The notes under the pieces were generated by a model that made no database searches, was not told where the DNA came from, and was given only the letters and a program-made list of their open reading frames with translations. 64,000 nt of DNA from Sequoia sempervirens (taxonomy: Eukaryota; Streptophyta; Pinopsida; Cupressales; Cupressaceae): assembly GCA_007258455.2 (NCBI GenBank), contig VDFB02344161.1, positions 248,001 to 312,000 on the forward strand, in the 5' to 3' direction. The translations under genes and the position numbers were made by a program. This document shows, in pieces, positions 32,590 through 43,819 of this stretch; position 1 is the stretch's first letter, and the number at the start of each line of letters is the position of its first letter.

Positions 32590-33944
32590 TGTTGAACATA
32601 GGTTGTCATTGATGTTAAAGGATTGTTGCTGATAGTTATTATCAAAGTGTGTCAAGGCTATCAGGTATGAAGGTTGTCAAAAATGAAAGAGATTCTAGGA
32701 TTAAATTAGAATTATCATTTGACTTAAAGTTTTGGAAGCACGTTGTTTATCTGTGTGGAGACTATCTAATCAATCATATCCTATATCAAGAAAGATGAAT
32801 CAATTTTTGTTGAGATGTGACTTCTTTTAGAAAATTGGTGTGTTTATTATATCATGTCGAGTATGCAGCTAGTATGAGTGTTGTGGTTTGGAAGTATGTG
32901 CAAGAATGTCTTTTGGGAAAAGAGATTTCTAAATATGGTTGGAATTTCTTTTAGAAATACAGTGTTGCTTTGCAGTTTGGAAGGAGAGTATGTCTACACT
33001 AGTTCTATCAATTTTTTGAGTTTCCAAAGGATATGTTTAGTGTACAAGAAGTTTGAAGTGTCAAAGTTTTTTCAAGCTGTTTGAAGTTCAAGGAATTGTG
33101 GTAATGACTAGTAGCATGCAAAATTCAAATCTTGTGTGTGGAGTGGGTATAAGACCTGTTTAAGGTTCCTGTAGTGGTCCACGACATCAAGTTCTTTTGG
33201 TGGCATGAAATTTTTGTTTGGACTATTGTATTACACATTTCATGTAATTTGAATTTAGGTCCATCTTATGTCATCTTGGCTATTTGTGGATCCCTATCAA
33301 CGTGGATGAGTGTTAATGTATTGTCATGCATATATTTCAAATGTTCAGATGCATTATAGTTGTATGGGTTACATGTTTTTTCAGCTGTATTGGTTGTGAT
33401 TGAGTAAGGTGATTATGAGTACAAAATTTTGAAGAAAAGAGGGAACGCCAGTATTAGAAGATCATTCTCAATGTGGAAGAGTGTTAGCTATGATTTAGAT
33501 ACATATCACAATTATATTTCAGATCCACAAAATTTATCTTTGTGTTTTAGTAGGATTGGTGTTCTACCTATTATATTGTTCCAATAGGGATTGACATCTC
33601 TCTCCAATGGGGATTGTTGTCTCTAGTAGGTTGGTGCCTACAAATTCAATAGGGGATTGTTGTCTCTGGTAGGTTGTTGCCTAATTCATATTGTAATCCC
33701 ACTTATTATATTTTTGTATTGTGAGGCTGGATTTGGACAGTAGATCCAAGTAGCTATTCTCACTGTGGTTTTTCCCATCTTGGGTTTCCACATATATCTA
33801 GTGTTATCCTGTGTTGTGTTTAATTTCTTGTGTGATTAAGTACTCTTCATGTTGAAAAACTATATAACAGTAGAAAAAGTGAAGGTTTCTAGATTTTTTT
33901 AAATATACTAATTAACCCCCTCTTAGTAGATCGTGTGCCCTTCA
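32590..33944 (+). repeat. 3' LTR of the full-length copia element
   Basis: It starts TGTTGAACATAGG and ends GTGCCCTTCA. It aligns to the 5' LTR along its whole length (1,355 versus 1,352 bp) with scattered substitutions. The gypsy protease resumes right after it. Confidence 0.92.
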
Positions 33945-34260
33945 ATCCAAATGTAGGAAAAATAAAAGATGCACAGGTTGCCTTGACACCATATCCACAA
34001 AAGAAATTAAAGCTTAGTATTCTAGTGACAGATATCCCAACTAGTTATGGCATGTTGTTAAACAAAAGTTTTTATAAAAAATTAGGTGGTGTAGTTCAAT
34101 TGGATTCATCTCATGCTTTGATACCTCTTGGTGACAAGAAATTTTTTCTTAACCCTAAACCTAAGGTGAAATATACTATTTTGAAATTGGATGATCCAAG
34201 ATCCAAGATTCTATATGTAGAAATTGGTCTCCACACTTATATTCTTACTTCAAAAGAAGA
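33945..34260 (+). pseudogene. Tat-type protease, C-terminal part
   Basis: After the copia element the frame continues KIKDAQVALTPYPQKKLKLS, ILVTDIPTSYGMLLNKSFYK and GDKKFFLNPKPKVKYTILKL. This is the second half of the Tat-type aspartic protease (the strand with the YGMLL and final P-x-x-I-P-like segment). Joining it to the part before 26053 restores a continuous domain. Confidence 0.78.
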
Positions 34261-34269
34261 AGATATGCT

Positions 34270-34900
34270 TGAGTTGCTCACTCCTAATATATCTTCTAAA
34301 ATTTGGATGATGTTGTTTGATGGAAGTTCATCTTCTTTTGGTTTTGGAGTAGGGATAGTTCTTATATTACTCTACAAGAGAAAAATTTCCTAAAGCTTAT
34401 AAATTAGCCTTTGAAACCTCTAACAATACAACTAAATATGAAGCCTTGGTTTTGAGTCTATAGTTTGCTAAAGAGAAGGGAATCAAGTAGCTAGAGGTTT
34501 CTGGTGATATAGAATTAATGGTCAATCAAGTCAAGAACTGGTTCCAAACCAAAAACAAGATGCTAAAAAAATATCAAAATAAGGTTTAGGATGAAATTGA
34601 AGGCTTTGATGCCTTTTAAATACATGTTGTTTGGAGAGAAGAAAATTCTAAAGCATATTGTTTGGCCATCTCTACATCAGTTCTAATTTCACACCCTAAG
34701 CTCAAAAAAGATGTATATTTGATTGACTTGATTTATAGGCCAAGTGTGCTAGATTATGGACAACAGTGGTAGTTCTTTGATGATGACAAACATATCACTT
34801 CTTTCCTTGAAGGAAGTGGCACTTTTTCCAACCTACTCTTTGAAGGTTCTCAAACTATAGAGGATGGTAATACGATTGATAAATTAGAAATAGGCCCTAA
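34270..34900 (+). pseudogene. Archaeal-type RNase H (aRNH), upstream of RT
   Basis: RNase H digests the RNA of RNA-DNA hybrids during reverse transcription. The frame reads IWMMLFDGSSSSFGFGVGIV (catalytic Asp in FDG), NTTKYEALVLSL (catalytic Glu), SGDIELMVNQV (catalytic Asp) and REENSKAYCLAIST. The LFDGSSS and EYEAL-like spacing match the archaeal-type RNase H of plant Tat elements. It lies between protease and RT, whereas the second RNase H follows RT. A shift near 34390 and a stop (for Gln in SLQFAKEKG) break it. A linker with RPSVLDYGQQWQFFDDDKH follows. Confidence 0.78.
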
Positions 34901-34979
34901 AACTCTACAATTGGAAGGGAATACCATCCAAAAGGGTTAGGCTTCATTGGAGGAATTATTTGATAAATAGGATCATGGT

Positions 34980-35995
34980 ATGAAAGTTAAAATTAGTGAA
35001 CACATGAATGAATACTACATATATGAAAAAGTTAATATTGGTTCAGAAAGTGATCCAAAATTTATTCTCATTGGGAAATGTTGTTCTAAAAAGGAAAGGT
35101 TAAAAATCATTACTTTAATTAAAGAATACAAAGATGTGTTTGTATGGTGCTATGAGGAACTTAAAGAATTCATGGATGGTGAGTTCAAACACCATATCTC
35201 TCTAAATCCTGGAGCTACTCCATACATGTAGAAGAAGAGATAGTTTAATCCAAAGTTGGTTGATTCTATTTTTGTAGAAGTGGATAAGATGCTCAAAGCC
35301 AAGATTATTTATCCTATCCATCATTCTACATGGGTTTCTAATATCATTCCTGTAAGAAAGAAAAATGATGAAATCAAAATTTGTGTTGATTTTCATAATC
35401 TAAATCAGGTTTCCCTTAAAGATAGTTATCCACTTCTAGTTATGGATCAGATTTTGCAAATAGTTTTAGACTCTGAGATGATGTCAATGTTAGATGGATT
35501 TTCTAGATATAATCAAGTAATTGTAGCTCTAGAAGATTAACATAAAACAATATTCACCACACCTTGAGGCACTTTCACCTATAACAGAATGCCTTTCGGG
35601 CTAATGAACATAGGTGTGACTTTTTAGAGGGCTATGAATCTTTCCTTTGGAGATTTACAAAAAAATATTTTTTTATCTATTAGATGAATTGATAGTATTT
35701 TCAAGGAATCATGAAGATCTCATACCATTTAGAATGTGTATTACAAAGGAGTAGGCAACAAGGTATTTATTTAAATCCAGGTATCATTGAAGGCAAGAGA
35801 AGGCATTCATATTGATCTAGAATGGGTTAAAGTGATATAAGAGTTGTCCTTACAGTCTAACAAGCCAAGAGTTAGGTCATTCTTTGGAAAAATCAATTTC
35901 TTAAGAAAATTCATACCCGACTTCTCAAAAATAACAAGGTCTATTGTGGACATGATGAAAGGTAATGTTATCTTTAAATGGATAGATGAAGCATG
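34980..35995 (+). pseudogene. Gypsy reverse transcriptase (Tat type)
   Basis: RT copies element RNA into DNA. Visible motifs in order are SKKERLKIITLIKEYKDVFV (linker), HHSTWVSNIIPVRKKNDEIK, ICVDFHNLNQVSLKDSYPLL, MMSMLDGFSRYNQV, NRMPFGLMN and, frame-shifted, LLDELIVFSRNHED, where the YxDD active site reads D-E. Then come AREGIHIDLEWVKVI and KPRVRSFFGKINFLRKFIPD. Stops replace expected Gln and Trp (EDxHKT, TTPxGTF, VTFxRAM). Length and order are normal for the family apart from the damage. Confidence 0.85.
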
Positions 35996-36266
35996 AAGGA
36001 AAGAAAATTTTCAATTAGATAAAATATGAAATAACAAATTCCTCAATGTTTTCTTATCCAAAATTTTCTAAGGATTTTAACATATATTGGTATACTTCTG
36101 AAACAACCTTATCTTCCATTCTGATGCAATTTAATGAAGAAAAAGTCAAAACACTTATCACCTTTATGATATTCTATTGAAGAAGCATAAACTAAAGTAT
36201 TCTCATATAGAAAAATATGCATATTCCATTGTTAGAGATGTAACGAAATTTAGATTATATATTTTG
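35996..36266 (+). pseudogene. Gypsy RNase H (after RT), part 1
   Basis: This degenerate frame reads KHKLKYSHIEKYAYSIVRDV, then TKFRLYIL, the segment of the canonical RNase H that follows RT in all gypsy elements (E-K-x-A-Y/L-A-I-V). The insertion at 36267 interrupts it, and the last five bases (TTTTG) are the target duplication. Confidence 0.7.
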
Positions 36267-36710
36267 TGTTAGAGTCACTCGAGGACTCAAGCCTCCAAGA
36301 TCACGTACAAAAACCAAAAATAACATCCTACACTTGAGGGAAAAGAAAGAACATGAAATTGAAATAATGGATGCAAGATATGGTCAATATGCAATACTTA
36401 AGATTGAAGTGATATATTGGACTTACTTAAATAAGTTGAATTGTTGATGATGTATAAATTATGCCTTGCTTATAAAGGAAAAGTGTGAGATAGGACTAGG
36501 ATAGATCTTGACATGTGTCTTAATATTGTATAATGAGACAACTACCTCAATAAATATTAAATGACTTAGGACACAAACATTGAATTCTAAAAGATAAGAT
36601 AAGATCTAGTGACAACTGACACTATCTCTAGAAAGATTCCCTCCTAGGACCTAAGTGGAATTAAGATGTAAATATGACCTAGATAGGTAAAACAACTATT
36701 TACACCAATA
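36267..36710 (-). repeat. 3' LTR of the gag-protease copia element
   Basis: This 444-bp LTR is bounded by the TTTTG duplication on the left and, on the right, by CCCCCCCTTA, the complement of the polypurine tract TAAGGGGGGG. The inner end has AATA where the partner has AACA. Confidence 0.92.
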
Positions 36711-37599
36711 CCCCCCCTTAAGTGCAACTTATGGAGTAGATTATTATGCAAAGATGCAAGGATGGGTCCCAACTATGAGTCCATGTTAGGTACCCATGTA
36801 GATATACAATGCAATCTTTCACAAATGGAGAAAAGGAGAAAACCCAGTGGGAAAAAAATCCTCCACAAAAGAGATAAAATAAAAAAATTCTCTCAATGAT
36901 GAATGAGAGGGAAAAAACCCCATGCGAGGAAAAATAACCCCCCATAAGAGAGAATAAGAGAGACCATGCAACCCCCCCTTAATGGCGAGTCTCCTATAAT
37001 TGTAGAAGCTCAACATTGAATGTTGAAGATGATTCAATATTGTCAAAAAACATTCCTCCCTTTAGGAAGAATAAAACTAGGATGATATGCAGGATGTCTT
37101 CCCATTCTTGAAAGGAAGATGTGGGAAGAAGAAATATATGTGATGTATCTGAACTATGCTCAAGTGTCTCCATGTCAGTTCCAAATGTTGACACACTCTA
37201 AATAGGTGTTCTAGGTCACACAACTGAAGATGTCAATCCAAAATCTCCCATAGACAGATGTAGAACACACTCCAAAGACAAAGATGCTTCATTTAAAGAT
37301 AAATAAGCCTCCTCCAAATTTTATCCAAAAGTATCCACAATCATCTCAAACTAAAAAGAATGATCATATAAAGAATGAACAAGAGGGTCAAAGTATTCCC
37401 TCACAACAACTGAAGAAGGATCATCTCCATCAAAGAGAAGATGTATGCAATCAACAGTGTCTTCCAAATATGAAATATGGGACTCACAAAAACAAACCAA
37501 CAATGTCTGTCAAGTATGCATCCTAAGTAGATGTAGCTAGAAGATGATGTAGATCCTACTACACTGAATCATAAGAGGCCAAAAATATGCCAACATGAG
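36711..37599. other. Interior of the deleted copia element, no recognised domain
   Basis: The polypurine-tract complement opens this stretch. No integrase or RT motif can be read on the minus strand, where they would belong. The open frames here (for example 37284-37526) have no family resemblance. It also contains several C-rich runs with AACCCCC-like text. Confidence 0.5.
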
Positions 37600-39110
37600 C
37601 ATCATAAAATTCAACAGAAGATGGAGGAGATAAAATACAAGGCTTAAGAACAAGATCCAATGTGAGAACTCTCAAGTTCAAGAAGCCAAATGTCTCCTCT
37701 AAATCATGGTCCACACTAGAAGTGTGATCAACAGTTGAAGGGACAATGCCATCATCAAAAATAAAATATGAAAAGGTGTATGATCAAGATGAATGATCAA
37801 CCATCCCAATAGAAAGAATCTCTCTAATCTCCAAGTTTCTAATGATAACTGAATTAGGAGTGAGTTCCATAGTCATCCCATCTCCACCATGTGTAATCTA
37901 ATATATGGAAATCAGATTGTTTTCCAAATGAGGTACACAAAAAACATCATTGCTGATGCCCTCCCAAAAAGTAATAGACCCCTTCCCAAGTACACTCATG
38001 TATGTATTGTTTCCCACCAAAATAGGAGACATAGTACAAGGCTCAAAAGAAGAGAATATGGATTGTAAAGATGCCATATGATGAGATGCTCTGAAATCTA
38101 GGAGCCATCTCTCTGATTCAAGACTAGAAAAATCATAAAGCTAGTTCCCTTTCTTCATAATGTGGTAACCAAACTAGCATGACTTTGTCCTTATTAGACT
38201 ATTTTGAAGAATAAGAAGAATATGAATTAGATATTCTAGAAGGAAAATCAATATGATTCTTTTTGAGAAGATATTTTAATTCATCAATATCCTTCTTATA
38301 ACAACAATGCTCATCATGTCCAAGATTCTTTCAATATGAACAAGTAGACTTCTCCTTCTTAGATGATTTATCTGTGGAAGAGGATTTATTCTTTGGTTGA
38401 TCTGAATGTGGATTGTTCTTATATTTCTTCTATTTCTTATCAGTATGTTTTGATTATTTCACTTTACTAGCCAACAATGCCTAATATTTAGATGTCTTGA
38501 TGAGAGCCAAAGAAATAAGCTTTTATTTCTCATGTATTAACATCTTAGAAAATGATGCAAATGGTGTAGTATATGCAGATCCCATAGTCAACCTATGAGT
38601 ATGAAAGCTAGAAACAAAAGCATCATAATCAAGACCAATTTTGTTTAATGTATTGTAGACCAAGTGAATGTCCTTTTTTATCCATTCCACATTCTTTACA
38701 TTTCTCTCTTAGATAATTAAACTTAGTGATGTAGTCTTGGATGTTGTCAAAGTTATTAGGATCAAAGATCATCAATTCAATATCAATTTGATAGCCTCTT
38801 CATCAATAGTACCATACAATTTTCAATTTTCCCCAAGCCTCATGAGAATTCTTACATGATTCAATTTGAAACAAAAAATATTGAGACTAGCTTATGAAGA
38901 TATCCAAGATCTTTGGTATGTTCAATCATCTAGTTTATTTTTTTCTCATCATTTGTAGGTTCAAGTACCTTATTTTCAACATATAGAGAGTGACCTTTAT
39001 TCATTAAAACACTTCATGCATGTTGATGCCATGTTGAATAGTTATATGATGTTAGTAAAGGAACCTAAGAATGATCCATGGAAAAAAGAAGAGAACAAGC
39101 AACTAGATCA
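37600..39110 (-). pseudogene. Copia gag and protease start of the deleted element
   Basis: Read on the minus strand from about 39100, the text follows copia gag: STWHQHA, GHSLYVENKVLEPTNDEKKI, then HEAWGKL, FDNIQDYITKFNYLREKCKE and DYDAFVSSFHTHRLTMGSAY. A zinc knuckle reads CSYxKNLGHDEHCC at about 38310-38350, with a stop in place of one Cys. The protease follows: WLLDFRASHHMASLQSIFSS, LVGNNTYMSVLGKGSITFW and CVPHLENNLISIY. The active-site D-S-G is now D-F-R. Downstream text toward the 3' LTR does not match integrase or RT. Confidence 0.78.
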
Positions 39111-39604
39111 AAATAAATGCACCAAGAGACCCCCCAAATTACTCAATCAAAAATCCCCCCAATACTATGATGTAGCACTTTATACTTAGTGCAGTTACAT
39201 GTACCACTTTCCAAAGATAGTGAAGTGGTCTTGATCTTAGTGTCTACAGATGCCAAATTTTTCCATAAGCTCAAAGTAATTTTTTAACATAGAATGAGAT
39301 CAATCTGATAAAAAACCTATACACTTTCAAAAAAATCATCAACAAATATTATCATAGGAGCAAGAATGGAGCCCTAGAAGTTCCCAAAATGAGAACGACT
39401 CAACAACACCTGTGAGAATATGCAATTTCTAGAAAATCCAAGCATAAAAATAAAAAACCAATAGCACAACTACATAGAGCACAAAATTATACCCTAAATA
39501 AAAAAATTGCTCATAAAAAGGAGTTTGTATGATAGTTATGGCCATTTGAAGTTGGACTACAAATTCAAAACTGTTGATGAAGAGGGGGGTATATTGGAGT
39601 GACT

Positions 39605-39765
39605 TGTTGACAGTCATTTGGCCATGAAATTTAACATAGTCACATATGATAATCATTTAACTATCAAATTTAAGATAGTATGTTTGAAAATCATTTGACC
39701 ATCAAATTTAACATGTTTGATGATGGTCGTTTGGATGCCAAATTTAAGATAGTTAGCCAAAAATG
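39605..39765. repeat. Tandem repeat, about 38-bp unit, four copies
   Basis: Units contain GTCATTTGGCCATGAAATTT, ATCATTTAACTATCAAATTT, ATCATTTGACCATCAAATTT and GTCGTTTGGATGCCAAATTT, each followed by AACATAGT-like text. The repeat lies in the leader of the deleted copia element, between primer site and gag. Confidence 0.8.
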
Positions 39766-40141
39766 AAAAAATCACCAAATATTTTTTGACACAAAAAATG
39801 GAGTATTATATATGAAAATAAAGGTTTTTGGGCCTTGTGAGTGCAATAGCGGGGTCAGATTTGACCTAAAATGCTCTAAAATAAAGGCTCCTTGATATAT
39901 CTGGTAATTAATCTCTCTTCAAATCCTTATAGATTTTGCCTCAGATGTCAGATTTGGATGAAATAAAAAAAAAAAAACTTTCTTGGACCCTCTGAACTTA
40001 GTCGTGAGTTCATATCTACACCAAAAATCTCCAAAATAAACCTACAATATAAAGTCATAAAGAGGAACCCCCCAATTGCACCCAGTAAAATCTTCAAGCT
40101 CAAATCACCCTTAGATCTAAGAAGGGGTTTTGTAATTTTGA

Positions 40142-40153
40142 AGCTCTGATACT
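40142..40153 (-). other. Primer-binding site of the deleted copia element
   Basis: The minus strand carries AGTATCAGAGCTTC, a one-base variant of TGGTATCAGAGC, one to two bases from the 5' LTR at 40155. Confidence 0.85.
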
Positions 40154-40154
40154 A

Positions 40155-40590
40155 TGTTAGAGTCACTCAAAAGCTCAAGTCTCTAGGATAACTTGTAAAA
40201 ACCAAAAATAAACTTCTACAAGAGGGAAAAGCAAGAACATGAAATTGTAATAATGGATGCAAGATATGTCCAATATGCAATACTCAAGATTGTAGTCATA
40301 TATTGGAATTATTCAATTCAACTAAATTGTTGATGATGTAAAAATGATGCCTTTCTTATAAAGGAAAAGTGTCTAGATAGGATTAGATAAGATCTTGACA
40401 TGTGCCTTAATCATGCATAATGAGACAACTACCTCAACAAATATTAAATAACTTAAGACACAAGCATTAAATTCCAAAAGATAAGATCTAGTGACAACTA
40501 ACACTATCTAGAAATATTCCATCCTAGGACCTAAGAGGACTTAACATGTAAATAGAACCTAGATAGGTAAAACACCTATTTACACCAACA
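40155..40590 (-). repeat. 5' LTR of the gag-protease copia element
   Basis: This 436-bp partner of 36267-36710 starts TGTTAGAGTCACTCAAAAGC and ends TTTACACCAACA. It is followed by the second TTTTG. Confidence 0.92.
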
Positions 40591-40840
40591 TTTTGAATGC
40601 TCATTCCATTGTCTATGTGCTTATATAACCATGAAGACTATTCTCATGCAACAAGATATATGAATGAACAATTGAGTCTCTTGGATTGCTAAGGTGAAGG
40701 AGTATGATATTAACATTAAACCTACCAATATAGTGAGGGGAAGAGGCTTATTCATGTTAATAGCACATAACAAACCAAGTGCATAGGAGGAAGAAAACCT
40801 TGAGTTACCCCTTATCCTTTTTGTCAAGATAAAAATAAAC
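40591..40840 (+). pseudogene. Gypsy RNase H (after RT), part 2
   Basis: Across the insertion the joined text is YILNAHSIVYV, then QQDIWMNEQLSLL and KVKEYDINIKPTNIVRGRGL with shifts. This matches the RNase H tail I recall from related Tat elements (HSKI..YVP, IKEYDIEIKPTK.VRGRGL). It leads into the linker before integrase. Confidence 0.72.
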
Positions 40841-40849
40841 GGTTCTCAA

Positions 40850-42096
40850 ATATCACATATTTCCTCATCTATGGAGAATTTCCCAAGAATTTGTCTCCAA
40901 AAAGAGAAAATTAAGATCAAATTGAAAGCCATAAACTATATCATTTGGGGTGATAAACTTTATAAAAAGAGGATCGATTGTACCTTTCTCAGGTTTGTCA
41001 ATAAAGAGCAATAAAATAGGCTTTTTTAGTGTTCACATAATGAAGCTTGCAGTGGTCACTTTTCCTCTTCAATTACAACATTCATGATTCTTAGAAATTG
41101 CTTCTATTGGCCTGGTATGTTCTGAGATGTAGATGAATGGGTGAAAAAGTGTGAATCCTATCAATAATTCATAGGGAAGGTTAAACTTTTTGCATTACCT
41201 TTGAAACCAGTTGTGATCAAGGAACCATTCCAATAGTGGGGTTTGAATTTTAGAAGCCCAATCCATCCACATTCCAATGCTAATCACATCCATATTTTAG
41301 TGGCGAAAGATTATTTTATGAAATGGGTAGATACAATTTCAGTAAAAAATCATCGTCATAAGTGGTATGTAATTTTATCAAAGAAAATATTTTGGTATGG
41401 TTTGGTGTTCCACACAAAATCATAATTGATAATGCCACAAATTTTACTTCCCATGAAATAATTTTTTTTTCTATAAGTATGGTATCATCTTAGCTCATGT
41501 GTCCAACTATTATCCCCGAGGGAATGGTTAGGTAGAAGTAGCAACAAGAATATTGCTGCAATTGTTCACAATATGGTCGATTAAAACTAGAGAAATTGAC
41601 ATAAAATATTATATGATGCATTATGGGTGGACAAGAAAACCAAAAAAAGGGTGATTAGAATGCCTCCATTCCAATTGGTTTTTAGAATTGAGGCCAAGCT
41701 TCCTATCCTATTAGAGCTTGCTTCTTTACATCTTCAAAATACTTTAGAAGACTATGAATTCAAAGATGTCTTGGAGAAGAGAATTTTGTATCTAACTAAG
41801 ATGGAAGAGGAATGAGAGCTGGTTGTGGATAGAATTAGGGAACATCAATCTCAAGGGTAAAAAAGTTATTTGAAAAAAGGGAAAGAATTAGACAATTCCA
41901 AGTCAATGATCTTGTATTACTTTGGGATAAGCAAAAGGAATCGAAAGGGATGCATAACATGTTTGATTCCTTGTGGAAAGTACCATTCTAGATTAGATAG
42001 GTATGAGAAAAAGGTTCATTCTATTTAGCTTATCTGGATGGTACGAACTTGCCACTTCCTTATAGTGGTCAACATTTGAAAGTCTATCATCAATGA
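40850..42096 (+). pseudogene. Gypsy integrase (Tat type)
   Basis: Integrase joins element DNA to the chromosome. In order I see IMKLAVVTFPLQLQHS in place of the usual zinc-finger His pair, then YWPGMF-like text and WVKKCESYQ. The core follows: GLNFRSPIHPHSNANHIHIL, FMKWVDTISVKNHRHK, VPHKIIIDNATNF (catalytic Asp in IDNAT) and SNYYPRGNGxVEVAT (catalytic Glu). Next come MPPFQLVFRIEAKLPILLEL and KRILYLTKMEEE, and the tail VNDLVLLW and LAYLDGTNLPLPYSGQHLKV. The protein ends at about 42094. Several shifts and stops are present. Confidence 0.82.
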
Positions 42097-43754
42097 AATG
42101 GTGTTCCCCATCATTGTATATAAGTTATTTAGGATTTTTTGGTTATGTTTCTTTGCTAGTTCGATGTGTGTGTCATTTTGGTTTTGCACTCTTCCTTGCT
42201 TTTTTCTTTTCCTATCCTCTCATTTGTGACTCTATTTTCCCTTTGGATAATGCACTAATACTTTTGTCAATATTTTGGGTTCATTCTACTTCCTTTGCAG
42301 CTCTTGTCCCCAATTAGAGCTAGTTGTTACCCCTATTTTTGACTAGCCCAAATTTTAAAACTTTTGTATCAAATTCATTTGGATAGTTTGAAATACACCT
42401 TTTGCAATTTTTTTTGGGTTAGTAGGAATGTGTATAATCAAGGTTTCCATTTGAAAGCTTTATTCTAAGCCATTTGAGTTGTATCTCCCACATTATTTCA
42501 TCAAATCCATTTTGAAACATTTCCATTTTTGTGTCTTGTGCCAGATCACGGATTGGCGAAAATTGTGAAAACAATTAAATTTCACAAACCATGAAAGTTC
42601 ATGCAAAACTATATAATGGGTATGATCTTGGTGATGTCACGTCAAATATGACTAGTTTCCATGCTAACCCACTTTCCAATTTTTGAGATATTAAAGATTT
42701 TATTTTTATTGGACAAATTATGAAAATTATTAAATTGAAAGTTATATTCAATCTAAAAGGAACTATATTTTTGACTTTTGATTGTGATGCTGATATTAAT
42801 GATGTGACAAAGTTTTTTTAAAAATACTTACCTAGGAAAAAGTTATCTATAAAACCCCATTTTCTAGTTTAGTGGTTTGTCAACACTTACCAAAGTTGAT
42901 TTAATAAACAAGTTTTAGATCTTTGATGTTTTGAAGTAAGAGGAGTTGTGAACCCCTTTTCCAAGGACCAATATAACTTGTGAAATTATTTCTAATTGTT
43001 GATGCAAAGAAAATTAAATATTGTTGGTTATTTTATACAAGTTCATAATTTTTTTTGAAGTGTCGATGATAAGGGAAAACTCTATCTTACCAGTAGTTTC
43101 ACACAAGTTAACAAGTAATATTCAATTTTTGATGAAGGTTATGAGTTCCTCTCTAAGCACCAATGAAAAAATAAAATGGAATACTCATTGGTATTTTCAC
43201 ATAACTTGATAACTCCTTCTAAGTTGTTGATACAAGTTATGAAATTGTTATCCAATGTTGATACCAAGAGGGGAATAAAAATTATTAGAAATTATGTTCA
43301 ACTTAACAACCACTTTTGAAACACTAGGTTCTCAATAGCTCGTAAAGGGGCTATAATTGGAGGAATGAAGTAGTTACCATAACTACCTAAAATACTATTC
43401 CTATGAAGGATAGATATATTGGAAAGAGGTTTTGAAACTTTTGAGAAAAATTCAAATGATATATTTATATGAAAAAAGTAGTGGCATAAACAAGTATATA
43501 TACATATTCAAATGGATTTGGGGAAAATTATTTAAGAACATAAAAGAAAATCCAATCACCAAGTGTAAAATAATCTTCCACGACCTTCACCAATGTCCTT
43601 CATGTTTTATTCCAAAATGAAAGTTTTGAAATAGGCTGTAGGCATTCATCAAAGCATAAAGAATTAAAAAATGTCACCAAATACAGTTTCTAGTAAAATC
43701 GTAATCATGCATGATGTTTTGAAAAAATGCAAAAGAATGAACTCAATAGGCATA
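42097..43754. other. Unassigned stretch after the gypsy integrase
   Basis: This AT-rich DNA follows the integrase stop. A possible LTR start, TGTTACCCCTATTTTTGACT, occurs near 42323, where the 3' LTR of the host gypsy element is expected, but I found no upstream partner and no clear right end. Degenerate repeats with ACAAGTT and TTGTTGATGC text lie at 42950-43300. No gene is seen. SEC8-like sequence begins at about 43755. Confidence 0.35.
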
Positions 43755-43819
43755 AAATAAAATTCCATGACCCATCAAATGAGATAGACACATAAAATCA
43801 GAGCCAGTGATAATAGATG
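43755..43819 (+). pseudogene. SEC8: SEC8 retrocopy 2, N-terminal remnant
   Basis: In shifting frames this reads LP, stop, PSNEI, then a segment aligning with the start of plant SEC8 (LPVPTDKTYLREELARID). When the following LTR is removed the text runs into DDGWKVTQFDSFSYVIHILT, the next residues of SEC8. The first five or so residues of the protein are not readable. The match is short and decayed, but its position and frame make it convincing. Confidence 0.6.

Larger units (their letters stand above)
26053..33944 (+). mobile_element. Full-length Ty1/copia retrotransposon (7,892 bp), dead
   Basis: The 5' LTR (26053-27404), primer site, gag, protease, integrase, RT, RNase H, polypurine tract and 3' LTR (32590-33944) occur in the standard copia order. 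The flanks GTCCA (26048-26052) and ATCCA (33945-33949) are a 4-of-5 target duplication inside the gypsy protease. LTRs differ by very roughly 12% by eye, so it is old. Nearly all catalytic motifs are damaged. Confidence 0.92.
36267..40590 (-). mobile_element. Copia element with gag and protease only (4,324 bp)
   Basis: The LTRs at 36267-36710 and 40155-40590 start TGTTAGAGTCACTC and end TTTACACCAAyA. A perfect 5-bp duplication, TTTTG (36262-36266 and 40591-40595), lies on either side, and the host gypsy RNase H frame is continuous across it. The primer site (minus) is at 40142-40153 and the polypurine tract (minus) at 36711-36720. The interior encodes gag, a zinc knuckle and a protease start but no integrase, RT or RNase H, so it is non-autonomous by deletion. 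Confidence 0.9.
16172..42096 (+). mobile_element. Tat-type Ty3/gypsy retrotransposon, old, with five nested insertions
   Basis: Once the five inserted elements and one copy of each target duplication are removed, the remaining pieces join into one polyprotein. The order is gag, aspartic protease, RNase H, reverse transcriptase, second RNase H, integrase, ending YSGQHLKVYHQ and a stop at about 42094. The order and the Tat-like integrase and RNase H text place it in the non-chromovirus Tat group. The pieces are 16172-16349, 18806-18846, 22725-23110, 24997-26052, 33945-36266 and 40591-42096, about 6 kb in total. Its LTRs were not identified with confidence. Stops and frameshifts throughout show it is inactive. 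Confidence 0.82.
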
